This document shows positions 43,680 through 54,832 of a stretch of 64,000 bases of DNA, piece by piece. The translations under genes were made by a program, and so were the position numbers. The notes under the pieces were generated by a model. That model was not told where the DNA came from. It searched no databases and was given only the letters and a program-made list of their open reading frames with translations. Origin of the DNA: Ectobius pallidus (Eukaryota; Arthropoda; Insecta; Blattodea; Ectobiidae); contig CAXKWD010000006.1 of the NCBI GenBank assembly GCA_964059195.1, positions 173,350,825 to 173,414,824 of the forward strand, given 5' to 3'. Every line of letters begins with the position of its first letter. Positions within the stretch are counted from its first letter, which is position 1.

Positions 43680-44826
43680 CGAAATATACGGAAATATACT
43701 GTATATCTAAAGGATATTTCATTATCACGAATAATCTCAGCTATTTCATCGAATACATACAATGTTCTAACGTTCTTCCAGAGCTTCGATCTGTTTATTT
43801 TTTTTTTTTTTTTATTATTTCAATATTTGACTTACGTGTGTACGCTATTATCAAATATTTGATCAAAAGCCAAAGCAATGTCGTCTGTGCTTGAGAATGA
43901 GTTCGATTAAGCGTAGGAACAGAGATTAGACTTGGGTACTGGAAGAAACATTACCACACTCTCTAGCGAAGCTGAGAAAAGTAAAGGTATATTAGGACTA
44001 TAAAATACAACATTGGAATTGAATCATAATCAAGAATATTAGCATCGATTCTGCTGTCAAAAAGATCAACTTGTGTTTAAGCTTGAGCGAGTTTTAAAAC
44101 CGGATTGGAATAGAAATAAAGAGTTGCTTCGATAACAGAGAACTCTGTTCGCTGCCTCGTAAATCCATGTAATGCATATGCAAGTTTTATCATTACAAGG
44201 TCGTCGGCATATAATGGTAGTATAATATACTCGTGGAGATACTGACCCTGCGCAGAGCAGCAGAGAAAGTCATCACAATGCGCATGTCAGGCAGGGAAAG
44301 TGCAGATTCCTATCGTGTTTGTGTCTAATTGAAATATCTCACCTGGCTTGGAAACCTGATTTTATTATTTATTATGTTGGCAAGCATTCCTTTATCGCCT
44401 CCATTTACGTCATTTTTATTTCAGTCAGCACTAAACTATAATGCATAAGCAAGATATGGGGGTAGGCTTACTTTAAAGTATTAGAATTAAATATATAATA
44501 TTTAATAGCAATGTTTACCCACTTCCAAACGAGTTAGAAATTTAAAATTTGGCAAACTTACAGCTTTTAGCTGTTACTAACTGGGAAATTCCAAAAAGTT
44601 CTTTTTTTGCTCCATAAAACATCTAAAAGTGTTGTTATTTGTTAATATATTATCAACAGTAGCCTATTATTTGAAATCATTGATTTAGCATTAATAGTTT
44701 ATTTTAAAATAATGTAAAAAAATGTAAATACTCTTCATGGAATTTTATAAATATTTAAACTTAAGATATGTCATAGCTTGAAGATGATATTGCTCTTATA
44801 TATTAAAAAAATACAAATAAGAGGGC
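43680..44826. other. No feature recognised
   Basis: Includes a T-run at 43799-43815 and a short GC-richer segment near 44250-44310. No exon or repeat seen. Confidence 0.35.
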
Positions 44827-45498
44827 CGTCCACAAAATAAGTTTCCTAAGGGCCGTTTACAAAAACAAAACAAAATTTCAAGGAAATATATATTGCAACA
44901 GATATAGCAAGTGTTCAGCTATTTTTCAACATATTCACCACCGAAATTGAAACATTTGTCTTACCATGGGACCAACTTTTGAACACTTGTGTCGTAGAAG
45001 TCTGCCGACTGGGATTTGACCCATTGTGTGACAATCACTCCGCTTCTCTGTCATTCTTTCTCTTTTATTGAGGTGTAGGAAAGGATGGAAATCACTGGGA
45101 GCGAGATGCGAGATGCGGGCTGAAGGGTGGATGTTGAAACATCTCCTAGCCGAACTTTTGTAGGAGGCTTGCAGGGAGGTGTTGAAGTCTCCACCCTACA
45201 GCTCGGACCGCGCACTCAGAGATTTGCATCGTTTCCTACCCCTCAAGAAATGAAAGAGAATGGTAGAGATTGACAGAAAAACGGGGGAGGTTATCAAACA
45301 ATGGGTCAAATCCCAGGTGGGAGACTTCTATGGCACATGATTTCAAAAGTTGGTCGCAAGGTATGACAAATGTCTCAATTCCTGTGGCGAATATGTTGAA
45401 AAATAGCTGAACACTTGCAGCATCTGTTGCAATACACATTTCCATGATATTGTGTTTTGTTTCTGTAAACAGCCCCAGGGAAACTTACGTTGTGGACG
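44827..45498 (-). mobile_element. Palindromic mariner-derived element, copy 2
   Basis: CGTCCACAAAATAAGTTTCC at the left and GGAAACTTACGTTGTGGACG at the right. The arms each correspond to the mariner transposase 3' end and meet near 45150. Same architecture as 11403-12053; all frames broken. Confidence 0.8.
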
Positions 45499-45504
45499 CG
45501 CTTC

Positions 45505-45510
<6 letters not shown>

Positions 45511-45592
<82 letters not shown>

Positions 45593-45598
45593 TATAAG
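45511..45598. repeat. (AT)n microsatellite
   Basis: About 85 bp of alternating TA after a short GT run. Confidence 0.95.
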
Positions 45599-45800
45599 TG
45601 TGGACTACCTAGGAAGAAAATTAATATTCTTTGGTCATCTGTACAAAATAAAAAGAGACAGACTAACTAGACAAATGTTTGAACCATATATAAATAAGAA
45701 AACTAAACCAGTATTTCAAAGAAGTCGAGGAAGGTTTGCAAATTGGATGGTATAAGTTTCCAGAGAAACCCAAGAAGAAAAGAGGAAGTAAATGGAGGGA
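45599..45800 (+). pseudogene. LINE reverse-transcriptase C-terminal relic
   Basis: Reads YLGRKLIFFGHLYKIKRDRL, TRQMFEPYINKKTKPVFQRS, RGRFANWM before frame loss. Same family as 16905-17225. Confidence 0.7.
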
Positions 45801-46350
45801 AGAGCGCAAACAGCTAGATTAGCAAAGGATGAATAATTGTGCTAAGATAAAAAGAATAAAACTTTTCCCAAAATGTCTTAACCGAATGGAAAATGAAAGT
45901 GAACTTGGTAGAATCCATGATGCCACTTGCAAAAGAGTAACATAAAAATAAAATATGAAAGTGTTTAAGGTGAATACTATGATGCTATCTTTCAACTCCT
46001 TAATGAACTGGTTTACAACTGATTTATTTAAGGCCATAAGAAAGGTTAGCTTTGTTGTTGACAAAGAGCCCGCACTGCTGAGAGCAATCTGGTTTCTATC
46101 CAGATGTTCCTTCGAAGACAACAAGAGCAATAAAAACAAAATCATAAGAGAAATGCGGCTCAAAAGTAGCATTTCAAATATGCCTCAAGTGTTGGCGGGA
46201 GAAACAATGGTACATTAGTAAGCGAATCACCCTAAGGTCGCCTTTTCAGATTTCCAAGATTCTCTACTGCTCTTAATGCATGTGTATTGCATACAATTCT
46301 TTCTACGATAGCGATTTATAGGACAATAAAAGTGTTGATAATTGAATACC
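45801..46350. other. Unassigned, contains a short unexplained open frame
   Basis: An 87-codon frame at 45955-46215 (starting MKVFKVNTMMLSFNSLMNWF) has no motif I recognise and no splice or promoter context. It may be a degenerate transposon ORF. Confidence 0.3.
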
Positions 46351-46421
46351 TCCCTGGAATAAAGGTGTAACTACAGTATCGCATTTATTCGTGAACGTGG
46401 AATAAGGATGTATCCTCATTG

Positions 46422-47512
46422 AGGATCGGATGTTTATGACCAGGCTTTAAAACTTAGTGCCCGATCGAATATGTTAACAGCAACCGTACCGTACAGACTT
46501 TGCTCGGCGTATGCCCTAGCTACCATATGCTAGTTCACGTGATAGTAAACAAACCGAAATACAGATATAGGAAGACCACAAAATAACTTGTCATTATCTA
46601 AACTCACATTACAAGCATGCAAAATGATACTTTCTCCTGTTTGTGTATAATAGTCCCTCCCAAATGTTTCAATATATGTTTGCGTTTTAGAACACTTTAC
46701 TTTCGGCATGCCGAACACGTATAAACACGCACAATAACAAGGTACACTGTTGACCAATTTGAGAGGCACCGTACCACAAGCGCATTCACTTCTCAATACT
46801 GCTATCAGCTACTGTCTTATCAGCCTACGCAATCAACCCCACCCCCTATACTCAGGTTGTTGGTAACCGGAATCAACTCCCTCTGTGTGTTCGGGCACTA
46901 AGTTTTAAAGCCTGTTTATGACATGTCATATTTTTATCCTCACCTCCGTTCTCGCCGCAAGCAAAAATTAAACACGAATTGCATGTTTGTTATCCTAATT
47001 GGACCGTTTTTAATTTTTATATAAAGTCATTTTTTGGTAATTTTTGTTATCTTGGTCATATTTGTAATTTAACGTCATTTTTCAGTCATAAATTCGGTAA
47101 AGGAGCACAAGGAGTGTATGTACTACGTTTATGCCAAATTAATAGGTAACTTAGATTTTAAAATTAATGCAATTGTTCATATTTTATAGGGACACGCAAG
47201 GTGTACAAAATATTACGAATATTTGGAGCTGATGAAACGAGCAAACAGGAGCAAAATCTTTAAAAATTGAAGTTCATTACAAGTAAATCTGTAAATCACC
47301 TGTAAAATTGTTAAAAAGTGATTATCTGATTGAATTCGTGTGATGTGAGAAATTAGTGTCTTTAAACGTTTTAAAGTGGAACATTTATTTTTTGAAAATA
47401 CGTTATTTTATGAGGTCATATTTAGGATTTTAGGGTCATATTTAGTCATTTTTAAGGGCATATTTATAGTCATATTTTCCACTTTTTTAGGTCATAAACA
47501 TCCGAATCCTAA
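46422..47512 (+). mobile_element. TTCGGATGTTTATGACC-type DNA element with nested MITE
   Basis: It begins ATTGAGGATCGGATGTTTAT and ends GGTCATAAACATCCGAATCC-TAAT. The interior has repeated CATATTTAGG / GGTCATATTTA words, as in 14425-15075 (reverse). A hAT-like MITE (46441-46914) sits 20 bp from the left end. Confidence 0.7.
46441..46914. mobile_element. hAT-like MITE with 8-bp duplication TTTATGAC
   Basis: CAGGCTTTAAAACTTAGTGC and the inverse GCACTAAGTTTTAAAGCCTG, flanked by TTTATGAC at 46433-46440 and 46915-46922. About 474 bp. Confidence 0.88.
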
Positions 47513-47559
47513 TCATCATAATTTAAAATTAAGTTCTATACACATTCTAACTAAACTAA

Positions 47560-47815
47560 AAACTAAACTCCGTGACGCTACATAGCTGAAGGGACTTGGC
47601 CTACCATCTGACCGCTGCGTCATCTACCACAGGCAGATGGCAGGATTAGGGGACATGTGGTCAGCATGCCGACCCCCACGGCCGTTAATGGTGATTTCCG
47701 TGACCGGAGTCGCTACTTCTCTATCAAGAAGCTCCTCAATTTGAATCACGAGGCTGGGTGCACCCCGTTATAGACCTCCCTACCTCAGAAAAATCCGAAG
47801 TACCGGGAAGATATT
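47560..47815 (-). mobile_element. SINE family 2 copy
   Basis: Same body as 9933-10257 (GGCATGCTGACC region, CTACCTCAGAAAAATCCG) but stops before the tRNA-like head. Confidence 0.8.
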
Positions 47816-48717
47816 TAGGTTGTTACACCCTTATTCCACTAACCTCAGCACAAGGCTGTATTTCTCATTTTACAATGCATTTTCTTGTTGTATATTCCTT
47901 CCCAGTTTGTTTTAGATGTTTTTTTTTTTAATTTTTTCACCCCTTTACATTTGTTTTGCGTCTACGGCCTTTTATTTATCATCCTAAAGACGTCTGGTGA
48001 TGATCCAGCACAAGTATTGTCATCCATTGTGAATGATGTAATATTGTTTTTGCACAAAGCTTAATTTCTAGGTGGCTTTAGTGATCCATCTAGTTCAGTA
48101 ATATGTCACAAGATGGTACCACAGTGCAGAGAGGTAATGTCGCATCCTATTGCCACCAAAATCTCAATTTCTACAAATGTGTTGCTTACACCCTTATTCC
48201 AGGGAGGTATTCAACTAACAAGAGTAGTTGTTTTGGAGTTACAAGAGAAACCAACGTTAAAAAGTAGTGGCCTATTATTTTAATCTATGTAACGATTGAT
48301 AAATACATCACTTACGGACAGTAACAAGATAATTGGTTACGTCAATGCTAAAAAATACAGTGCGTTTCACGTACGAGTTGGCCAATCGTGCGGGTTTCTG
48401 CATCGCGGCGGTCACAGCTCTGACTCCCGAGCGATCGGGTGAAATATCTACACAAATAAAGCCGCTAACGGTGTAACGGTCCTCACAATTACAATGAAAA
48501 TAACCAGGTACCTCATCATAAGAGATGTTGGAATGTCCTCCTCTTGCATCCACACAATACTGGCACCTTTTTAGGAAATTTTCTTTCACATGCATAAGTT
48601 CAGCTTCTCAGATAGAGTTTATTTCTCTTGTGATGTTGTCTTTACGTTCTTCTAATGTATGGGAAATTGGCCTATACACTTTATTTTTCAAGTTCCCCCA
48701 TTATTAGTAGTCACATA
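47816..48717. other. No gene recognised
   Basis: It contains TTACACCCTTATTCCA strings (47833, 48187), one the inverse of 46352-46374 (ACCTCCCTGGAATAAAGG), which may be ends of an older element. A reverse-strand cysteine-containing frame at 48308-48595 is discussed under findings. Confidence 0.35.
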
Positions 48718-49391
48718 CAGTGGCGTACCAAGGCTACTTGGCGCCCTGGGGCTAATTAGATGGTAGTCGCCCCCTAACATTAAAAGGTTCAAGGTTCAAT
48801 GAGTTTAATTTAAACACAGTTTAATGTTCACAATTATTTATTTTTAATAAGTAGTTTGTTACTTTAACACATTATAAAGAGAAAAAATATGAATGAAATA
48901 AAACTGTAAGTATTATAAAGTTATATATTATATTTTCCAGCACCAGGAAAAATTCAAAGCACATTATAAAGTTAGTTTTTTTTAAATAAAGAGAAAAGTT
49001 TCAGTCATAGCAAATTTTTTAAAATGTGCCTTCCTAGCCTTGATGGATGTAAAATTATTTATAATAGAGTTGAAGTCTATAGCAGCAGCCACATCACGTT
49101 CAATTGATAAAATTGCTAAATTACACCGTAAACTTTTCCTGTGTGCTCGACGCCCACGACCTATTTCGTATTGTCTATAAATAGTTTAAAACAAAATGTT
49201 TATTTCATTTCTAAATAATATTACTGCAGTATTTAACAAAGTAATAAAGAAAATTTTACCAATAAAACTTTATATTTTGCCTGAAAAAATATTTTTTCTT
49301 AAACGAAAAAATCCTTTTTCAATTTTGGCGCCCCCTTCCTTACGGCGCCCGGTGCGGCCGCCCCGTTCGCACCCCCCTTGGTACGCCACTG
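48718..49391. mobile_element. hAT-like MITE with 8-bp duplication GTCACATA
   Basis: CAGTGGCGTACCAAGG ... CCTTGGTACGCCACTG, flanked by GTCACATA at 48710-48717 and 49392-49399. About 674 bp, non-coding. Confidence 0.9.
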
Positions 49392-49539
49392 GTCACATAA
49401 TGCCGAAAAGACAAAGCCTAGACAAGAACATTAACAACAGAAAAGAGTACACAACAGGAAGTTGTATGGCATAGGCCTATAACAATCAACAAACGTAAAA
49501 AGTAATAATAGGGAAAATTTACATAATAGGGTAAAAGAA

Positions 49540-49640
49540 ATAAATTATGAGGCTAATCATTATGTTAAATGTTCTCTTTGTAGTCCGGCACGGGTTTATA
49601 ATTGTGAGAAATTGAGTGTCGCGTATTTAAGGGTTTTATA
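49540..49640 (+). repeat. Recurrent 'TTTGCAGTCCGGCACGGG' segment
   Basis: AAATTATGAGGCTAATCAT ... TTTGTAGTCCGGCACGGG ... AAATTGAGTGTCGCG. Confidence 0.6.
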
Positions 49641-49736
49641 ATAGATCGTGTTTGGTGCCGCACCTGCCACTCTGGCATTTGTCTGATAAAAATTAAGAAA
49701 ACAACATAAACACCAGTCAGGTTTCAAAAGATTCCA

Positions 49737-50358
49737 TCTATATTAATAAAAGGAAGTGTCTGTCTTTCTGTCCGCGATGCCCAGCGAAATCTACTGAACG
49801 CAGAGATCTGAAATTTTAAACATAGGTGGACTGAAGGGTCGGAAAATGCACCTCGAAGCCGGAATTTTAATTTTCGCTTTCGTTCATAAGTTAGGAGTGA
49901 AAAACGGGCACAAAACGTGCATTTTTAGCGTTTTCGAAGCATCAGTTTAGAGTAATAAATTTCAATGTTAAATCAATTACAGTTGGCTTTGGCTATTTTC
50001 GTCATAACTTGGAAATAAAAGCATCGCGATCGCTTGAATGTTGTAAGCTCACGTTGGTCGATTCATTTGTTTATAATGTCAAGGCACGCAGATATCTGAA
50101 ATTTTCAGCATAGACGGAACTGGCCTATAGGCCTAAATGGACAGACATTGGTCGGTTTAGACGGAACTCACCACTATGCAGGGGTTTTCTGGGCCAAGGA
50201 ACTCGAATCTGAGGTTGCTTTTACCATGCGATGCTATCTAATCGTGGTATGTAGTCTACGCGATTTAGGTGTTAACAAATATAATGATTTAACTATTATG
50301 CTCTTCATTTTTAATTTTTGAAATAATTATCGCAAGCGATGCCGTGGGCACATTCTAG
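49737..50358 (+). mobile_element. Helitron family B, near-complete
   Basis: 5' A|TCTATATTAATAAAAGGAAG; 3' ATTATCGCAAGCGATGCCGT-GGGCACATTCTAG|T, with decayed hairpin. About 620 bp. Confidence 0.82.
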
Positions 50359-50394
50359 TGTAACATATTATCAAATAATAGTAAAATAATGTTT

Positions 50395-50460
50395 CGGACG
50401 GACAGACATTTCACCGTTCCCCACAAGAGCTGATAAAATATCATTCTGGCACTTAATAAC
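50395..50460 (-). repeat. Family P left-end fragment
   Basis: GGACGGACAGACATTT ... CCCCACAAGAGCTGATAAAA ... TCATTCTGGCACTTAATAAC. Confidence 0.7.
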
Positions 50461-50519
50461 TAGGCCTATTCAATTCCAGAGCGAACCACAAACATCTCAG
50501 GGGCAGCTTTCCTTACCAG

Positions 50520-50560
50520 AGGATATAAAAGGCTACCGAACACTCAGAAAGTGCAATATG
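50520..50560 (+). promoter_or_regulatory. TATA promoter-like segment twin of 8126
   Basis: GATATAAAAGG-CTACCGAACAC differs from the segment at 8128 by one base. An ATG follows at 50558 (ATGAAGTTAG), resembling the ATGAAG start of gene 2, but the adjacent donor is poor (GTTGAC). It could be the start of another small secreted-protein gene or a decayed copy. Confidence 0.35.
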
Positions 50561-50659
50561 AAGTTAGTTGACCACTGGACCACCAACTTTCATGTAAAAA
50601 TATTATTGCTTTTGTAATGTTTTCATTTATTTCTATTTTACTTTTCTTCTTCTTATACC

Positions 50660-50691
<32 letters not shown>

Positions 50692-50779
50692 TCTCTCATT
50701 GTTTCTACTTACAATGTTTAATTTTCATTATTCTAGTTTAATACAGTTTAAATTATAGTTTTCACTAACATATTTTACA

Positions 50780-51080
50780 TCTATATATATATAAATGAAT
50801 GTATGTGTGTGTGTGTGTGTGTGTGTCCTTTATGCATTACTACACCATTCATCCGATCGCCATGACTTTGGGAAGTTGTTGGGTACATTCCCGGGAAGGT
50901 TTCTGTCATACTACATTTTTAATTTTAGCCTTCGTTCGCGAGTTATGAGTGAAAAACGGCAAGAAAACGTGCATTTTTTTAAGCTTTCGAAGCATCAGTT
51001 ATTCATTTCAGTTGTCAAATCAATTGCAGAAGGCTTTGTCTATTTTTTCATACTTTGGAAACAATAGCATCGCGATCGCT
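50780..51080 (+). mobile_element. Helitron 5' part, related to family B
   Basis: A|TCTATATATATATAAATGAA, a (GT)n run (50802-50826), CATTCCCGGGAAGG, GAGTTATGAGTGAAAAACGG, ATCGCGATCGC. It breaks off before the 3' hairpin. Confidence 0.7.
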
Positions 51081-51377
51081 TTGGAAGGCAATGGATATCT
51101 CATGTTATTGTAAACGCCAGAGAAGTTAATGATAAGGTGATGATAAGGTAATATTAAATATTTATTTAACGTGGAATATGCTTCTTATGAATTATGGTTT
51201 ACAGAAAATTCCGGGGAAGTTGCTTAGTTCGGGGTCCAGGCTTCAACATTTCTATATGTAATCATAAGTAAAATCTCTTATGTAGGGTCGTTAAATCTGC
51301 CTGAAATGTAACGGAATTATAAGTCTGGACAAATGAATATAGAAACTATGGCCTCAGTACGCTTATTCCATTCTTCA

Positions 51378-51516
51378 TCTATATAACTAAAAACGAATAT
51401 ATGTCTGTCTGTCAAATACATTTACACACATTTTTTTCATCGTGAGTTTAATCGATTTCAATTCTCATAATCTTCTGAGATTGCAGCAACGCTCGACGGG
51501 TAATCTATATAGATCT
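51378..51516 (+). mobile_element. Helitron-like 5'-end fragments
   Basis: TCTATATAACTAAAAACG at 51378 and TCTATATAGATC at 51504 look like successive 5' ends directly before the next copy. Confidence 0.5.
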
Positions 51517-52077
51517 TCTATATAGCCTACATAAAAATGAATGTATGTGTGTCTGTCCTTTATGCATTACTATGCCATTCAACCGATCACCATGAAACTT
51601 TGGGAAGTTGTTGAATACATTCCCGCAAAGACATGCTACATTTTTAATTTTAGCTTTCGTTCGCCTATTTTCGTCATACCTTGGAAATAAAAGCATCGCG
51701 ATCGTTCGAATTTTGTAAGCCCACCATGGCCGAATCATTTGTTTATAATGTCAAGGCACGCAGACAGATGAAATCTTCACCCTAGACGGAAGAAGAATAG
51801 TGAATATAGCCCTAAATGGACAAACATTATGCAGGGGTTTTTTAGGCCAGGGAACTCGAATCTGAGGTTATTTTTCCCATGCTGCGCTTTCTAATCGTGG
51901 AATTCACTTCAAAGCCGGATTTGCAGTTGTTTCATTAATTAGGCCTATCAATCGTTTAATTTAGACCTATGAATGTTTCGTGTGCAAAGTGTTAGTAAAT
52001 ATAATAGTTTAATTATTTTGCTCTTAATTTATAATCTTCCTATTCATTATTGTGGGCGAAGCCGCGGGGATCTGCTA
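51517..52077 (+). mobile_element. Helitron related to family B
   Basis: TCTATATAGCCTACATAAAA-ATG start; 3' GGGCGAAGCCGCGGGG then ATCTGCTA. Contains TAGGCCTA at 51940 where the copy near 21138 has TA. Confidence 0.75.
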
Positions 52078-52084
52078 TAAGCTA

Positions 52085-52283
52085 TAATAAGCTGTAGCTT
52101 AGCCTATCTAGCGTTTTCTGAGGAAATAGTTTGTGTGTGATAAGTCGTTCTTCCCCATTTCAAATTCTTAATACCTATATAAAGACCTTAAAGACCTAGA
52201 GTTTGAAAATCGAAAGTCCTTCATAAGTTATTTTCGCATTTACAAAATACAAAACCCGAGCGACGCCGGGCCTTTTAAGCTAG
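52085..52283 (+). mobile_element. Helitron family A 3'-end fragment
   Basis: From CTATCTAGCGTTTTCTGAGG to CCCGAGCGACGCCGGGCC then TTTTAAGCTAG|T. Confidence 0.8.
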
Positions 52284-52394
52284 TTTATATAATAAAATCA
52301 TGTCTCTCTTTTTTTTCTTTATTCTTAATTAGATTATTTGATAACGTTTGAATGTATCCACCTCTGGTCAGTGGAAGAGAAGGCCTTCAGGTCT

Positions 52395-52678
52395 CAACTA
52401 CTAACTAAACTCCGTGGCGCTACATCCCTGAAGGGACTAGGCCTACCACTCGACCGCTGCGTCATCTCCCGTAGGCAGATTGCAGGATGGGGGCATGTGG
52501 TCAGCATGCCGACACCCACGGCCGTTAATGGTGGTTTCCATGACCGGAGCCGCTACTTCTCTATCAAGTACCTCATCAATTTTAATCACGAGGCTGAGTG
52601 CACCCCTACCAGACCTCCCTACCTCAGAAAAATCCGAGGAGGTACCGGGGATCGAACCCGGGCTGACGGATCTGTAGT
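52395..52678 (-). mobile_element. SINE family 2 copy
   Basis: CTAACTAAACTCCGTGGCGC ... CCGGGGATCGAACCCGGGC (B box on the minus strand). The A-box end is replaced by CTGACGGATC. Overlapping open frames are SINE sequence. Confidence 0.85.
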
Positions 52679-52949
52679 CAGCAGAGGGAAATATAAATAA
52701 ATAAATGAATAATTGGGACATTCTGTATATAAATTTCAAATCTTTCAAACTATTAAAATAGATTTAATCAGGAATAGAGGGCCATGATTTTCAGGTGATA
52801 GTTGCCGCTTGTTTCCGTAATGAAAAGCAGGCAGGACTCTGATAGACAAAGAGATATTTCCTTGTTCCAAGCCGGTGAAAGCAGATCTCATATTAATACC
52901 TAGTTTCCTTTATCTAAATTGACAAGATTCGTGGAAATATTAATACTTT

Positions 52950-53390
52950 GGCAGCCGGTCAACAATTAAGGAGGGCAAATGGAGCAACTTGCACATGCGC
53001 AGTAGACCTTACGCCCTTCAATTATTTCATAAACAAAATATTTGTCGCCATAGTGAAGGGCTTGGATTACAACACGAATCTCTCTTGCAATAAGTTAATT
53101 CATAATGACGGCCGCTTCCGAGGCGGGACAAGGTCATCCGATTTAATTACGGAATCATCTCCACCCGGTGTGAAAGTGAACAAAAGCAAAACAACTTGAA
53201 TGCGAAAATGTGTCGGGAATTGCGCAACAGTTGTCCGACCTACCGCAAATCGTTCCACTGCGCAGGCTTCCCGCTTCGCGAAGTTCAAGAGTGCCACAGG
53301 TGACCTCACAGATGTCACGCAAAGCAGAATGCGACGAATTGTTTGTGCGATAATTTATTTAGCTGATATTATGAGTGACCAATGCAATGT
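52950..53390. other. GC-richer single-copy island
   Basis: About 440 bp with more G+C than its surroundings and no similarity to other parts of the window. Short overlapping frames exist on both strands but none has splice or family support. It might be a conserved non-coding element or an exon of an unseen gene. Confidence 0.35.
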
Positions 53391-53393
53391 ACC

Positions 53394-54310
53394 AATAAAA
53401 TCAGGTAAACTGATGTAACAAAGTGCCAGAATGCTTTCGTGAAATCAGTGATAATTGCAATTATGATATGCAGAACATAAGTTATTTTTCTTTAAATTTA
53501 TTTCCGAGTTAAGCTCCAGATCGATTCATTAAGCAGGTCTAAAGTTTGATAAGCATATTACTTTAGGTCTATTGCTTGCACAGGAGCGCTTAAACTGAAA
53601 AGTACTTACATTAAAATATAATATAGATATCAGTATCCGTACATTTCGATAGAATGCACAATATTATATTTTAAGGAAGATCATTAACATAAATTATAAA
53701 AAGAGCACAATTTTATTGCAATTGCAATTATGATATGCAGAAAATAAGTTATTTTTGTAATCGATTTCCGAGTTTAGCTCCAGATCGATTCATTAAGCAG
53801 GGCTTACGGAAGAACAAAGGCTTAGTTTGATAAGCATATGTGAAGCAATATATGGGTAGTGTAATTTGCCAAAGCTACCTGTATTGCAACTTCCAAAGCC
53901 GTATAGGAACACTGTAAAACAATATGTTGAATTAAAACTTATTTGAATTCTATAAATTCTTTCTAATATATTACCATAAAATAGGCACTAAATTGGGAAT
54001 TACTCCGGTACCGGTCAATTGATTCGGTCAAAAATCAATAGGCTTCTTCCCATGGACGTTATAAATGCGTATACCAAATTTCATTAAAATCAGATAAAGC
54101 GTATTTGAGTTATAGCGCCTTTCTAATATATTACCATTAAAATAGGCACTAAATTGGGCATTACTCCGGTACCGGACAACAGATTTAGTCCAATAACAAT
54201 AGGCTTCTTCCCATGAACGTTATAAATGCGTATACCAAGTTTCATGAAAATCCAACAAAGCGTATTTGAGTTATCACGCGTACAGACACACTGACGGACA
54301 CTTCGGCCAT
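53394..54310 (-). repeat. Family P repeat, reverse, with internal duplication
   Basis: The right end AATAAAATCAGGTAAACTGA appears at 53394; a second partial right-end block is near 53715-53830; then two tandem units with TACCGG and a TTACCAT boundary repeated at 53966 and 54130; it ends in CAGACACACTGACGGACAC. Confidence 0.8.
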
Positions 54311-54832
54311 CCCGTGGTAATGTAGCTAAAATCTTGGGCATCATCTTCATAAGGAAGGTAGAGATATGAAGTATGAGTTGAAAGTATGACCTTGCTATTT
54401 CCTGAATATAAATTGCGTGAAGAGGAACGCGCGCAATGTAATCAGATCATGCGCAGTCGGCCCCTTTGTCTTCAAGCTTTCACAGTTCATCTGTTTTCAA
54501 CATTTCTTGTTGGTGAAAGGCCGTGTAAAATATGTATTGTCATTATATTTTATAAACTTCGCAGTTTTTATACTTTCCGGGTTCAGAGGGGTTGCGTGAG
54601 CCAACTTACTTCAGACGTAGGCTACTATTCATTATTCCCTGAAGAGAAAGGAAGGAAATTTAGAGACTTGCCCAATCGCAAATTTGAACATAACGGCAAA
54701 ATTTTTGAACTTTAAACTTTAATGCTATACTTTCTAGTAGCGAGGTACTTCTTCTGTGGCTGCTTTTTATCTCAGTTTGATGTCTGAAAATGGCGCCTGG
54801 ACCAACAGCATTTGAATATCATAGTGATCGTA
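54311..54832. other. No gene recognised; one 109-codon frame
   Basis: The frame at 54386-54715 has no recognised motif, no signal peptide and no splice context. Confidence 0.3.

Noticed and set aside
45955..46215. 87-codon frame as a host gene
   Set aside because: No recognised motif, no promoter or splice signals, and next to a LINE relic.
52338..52748. Three overlapping frames of 65-120 codons
   Set aside because: They lie in SINE family 2; the same sequence recurs at 9933 and 47560 with frame breaks.
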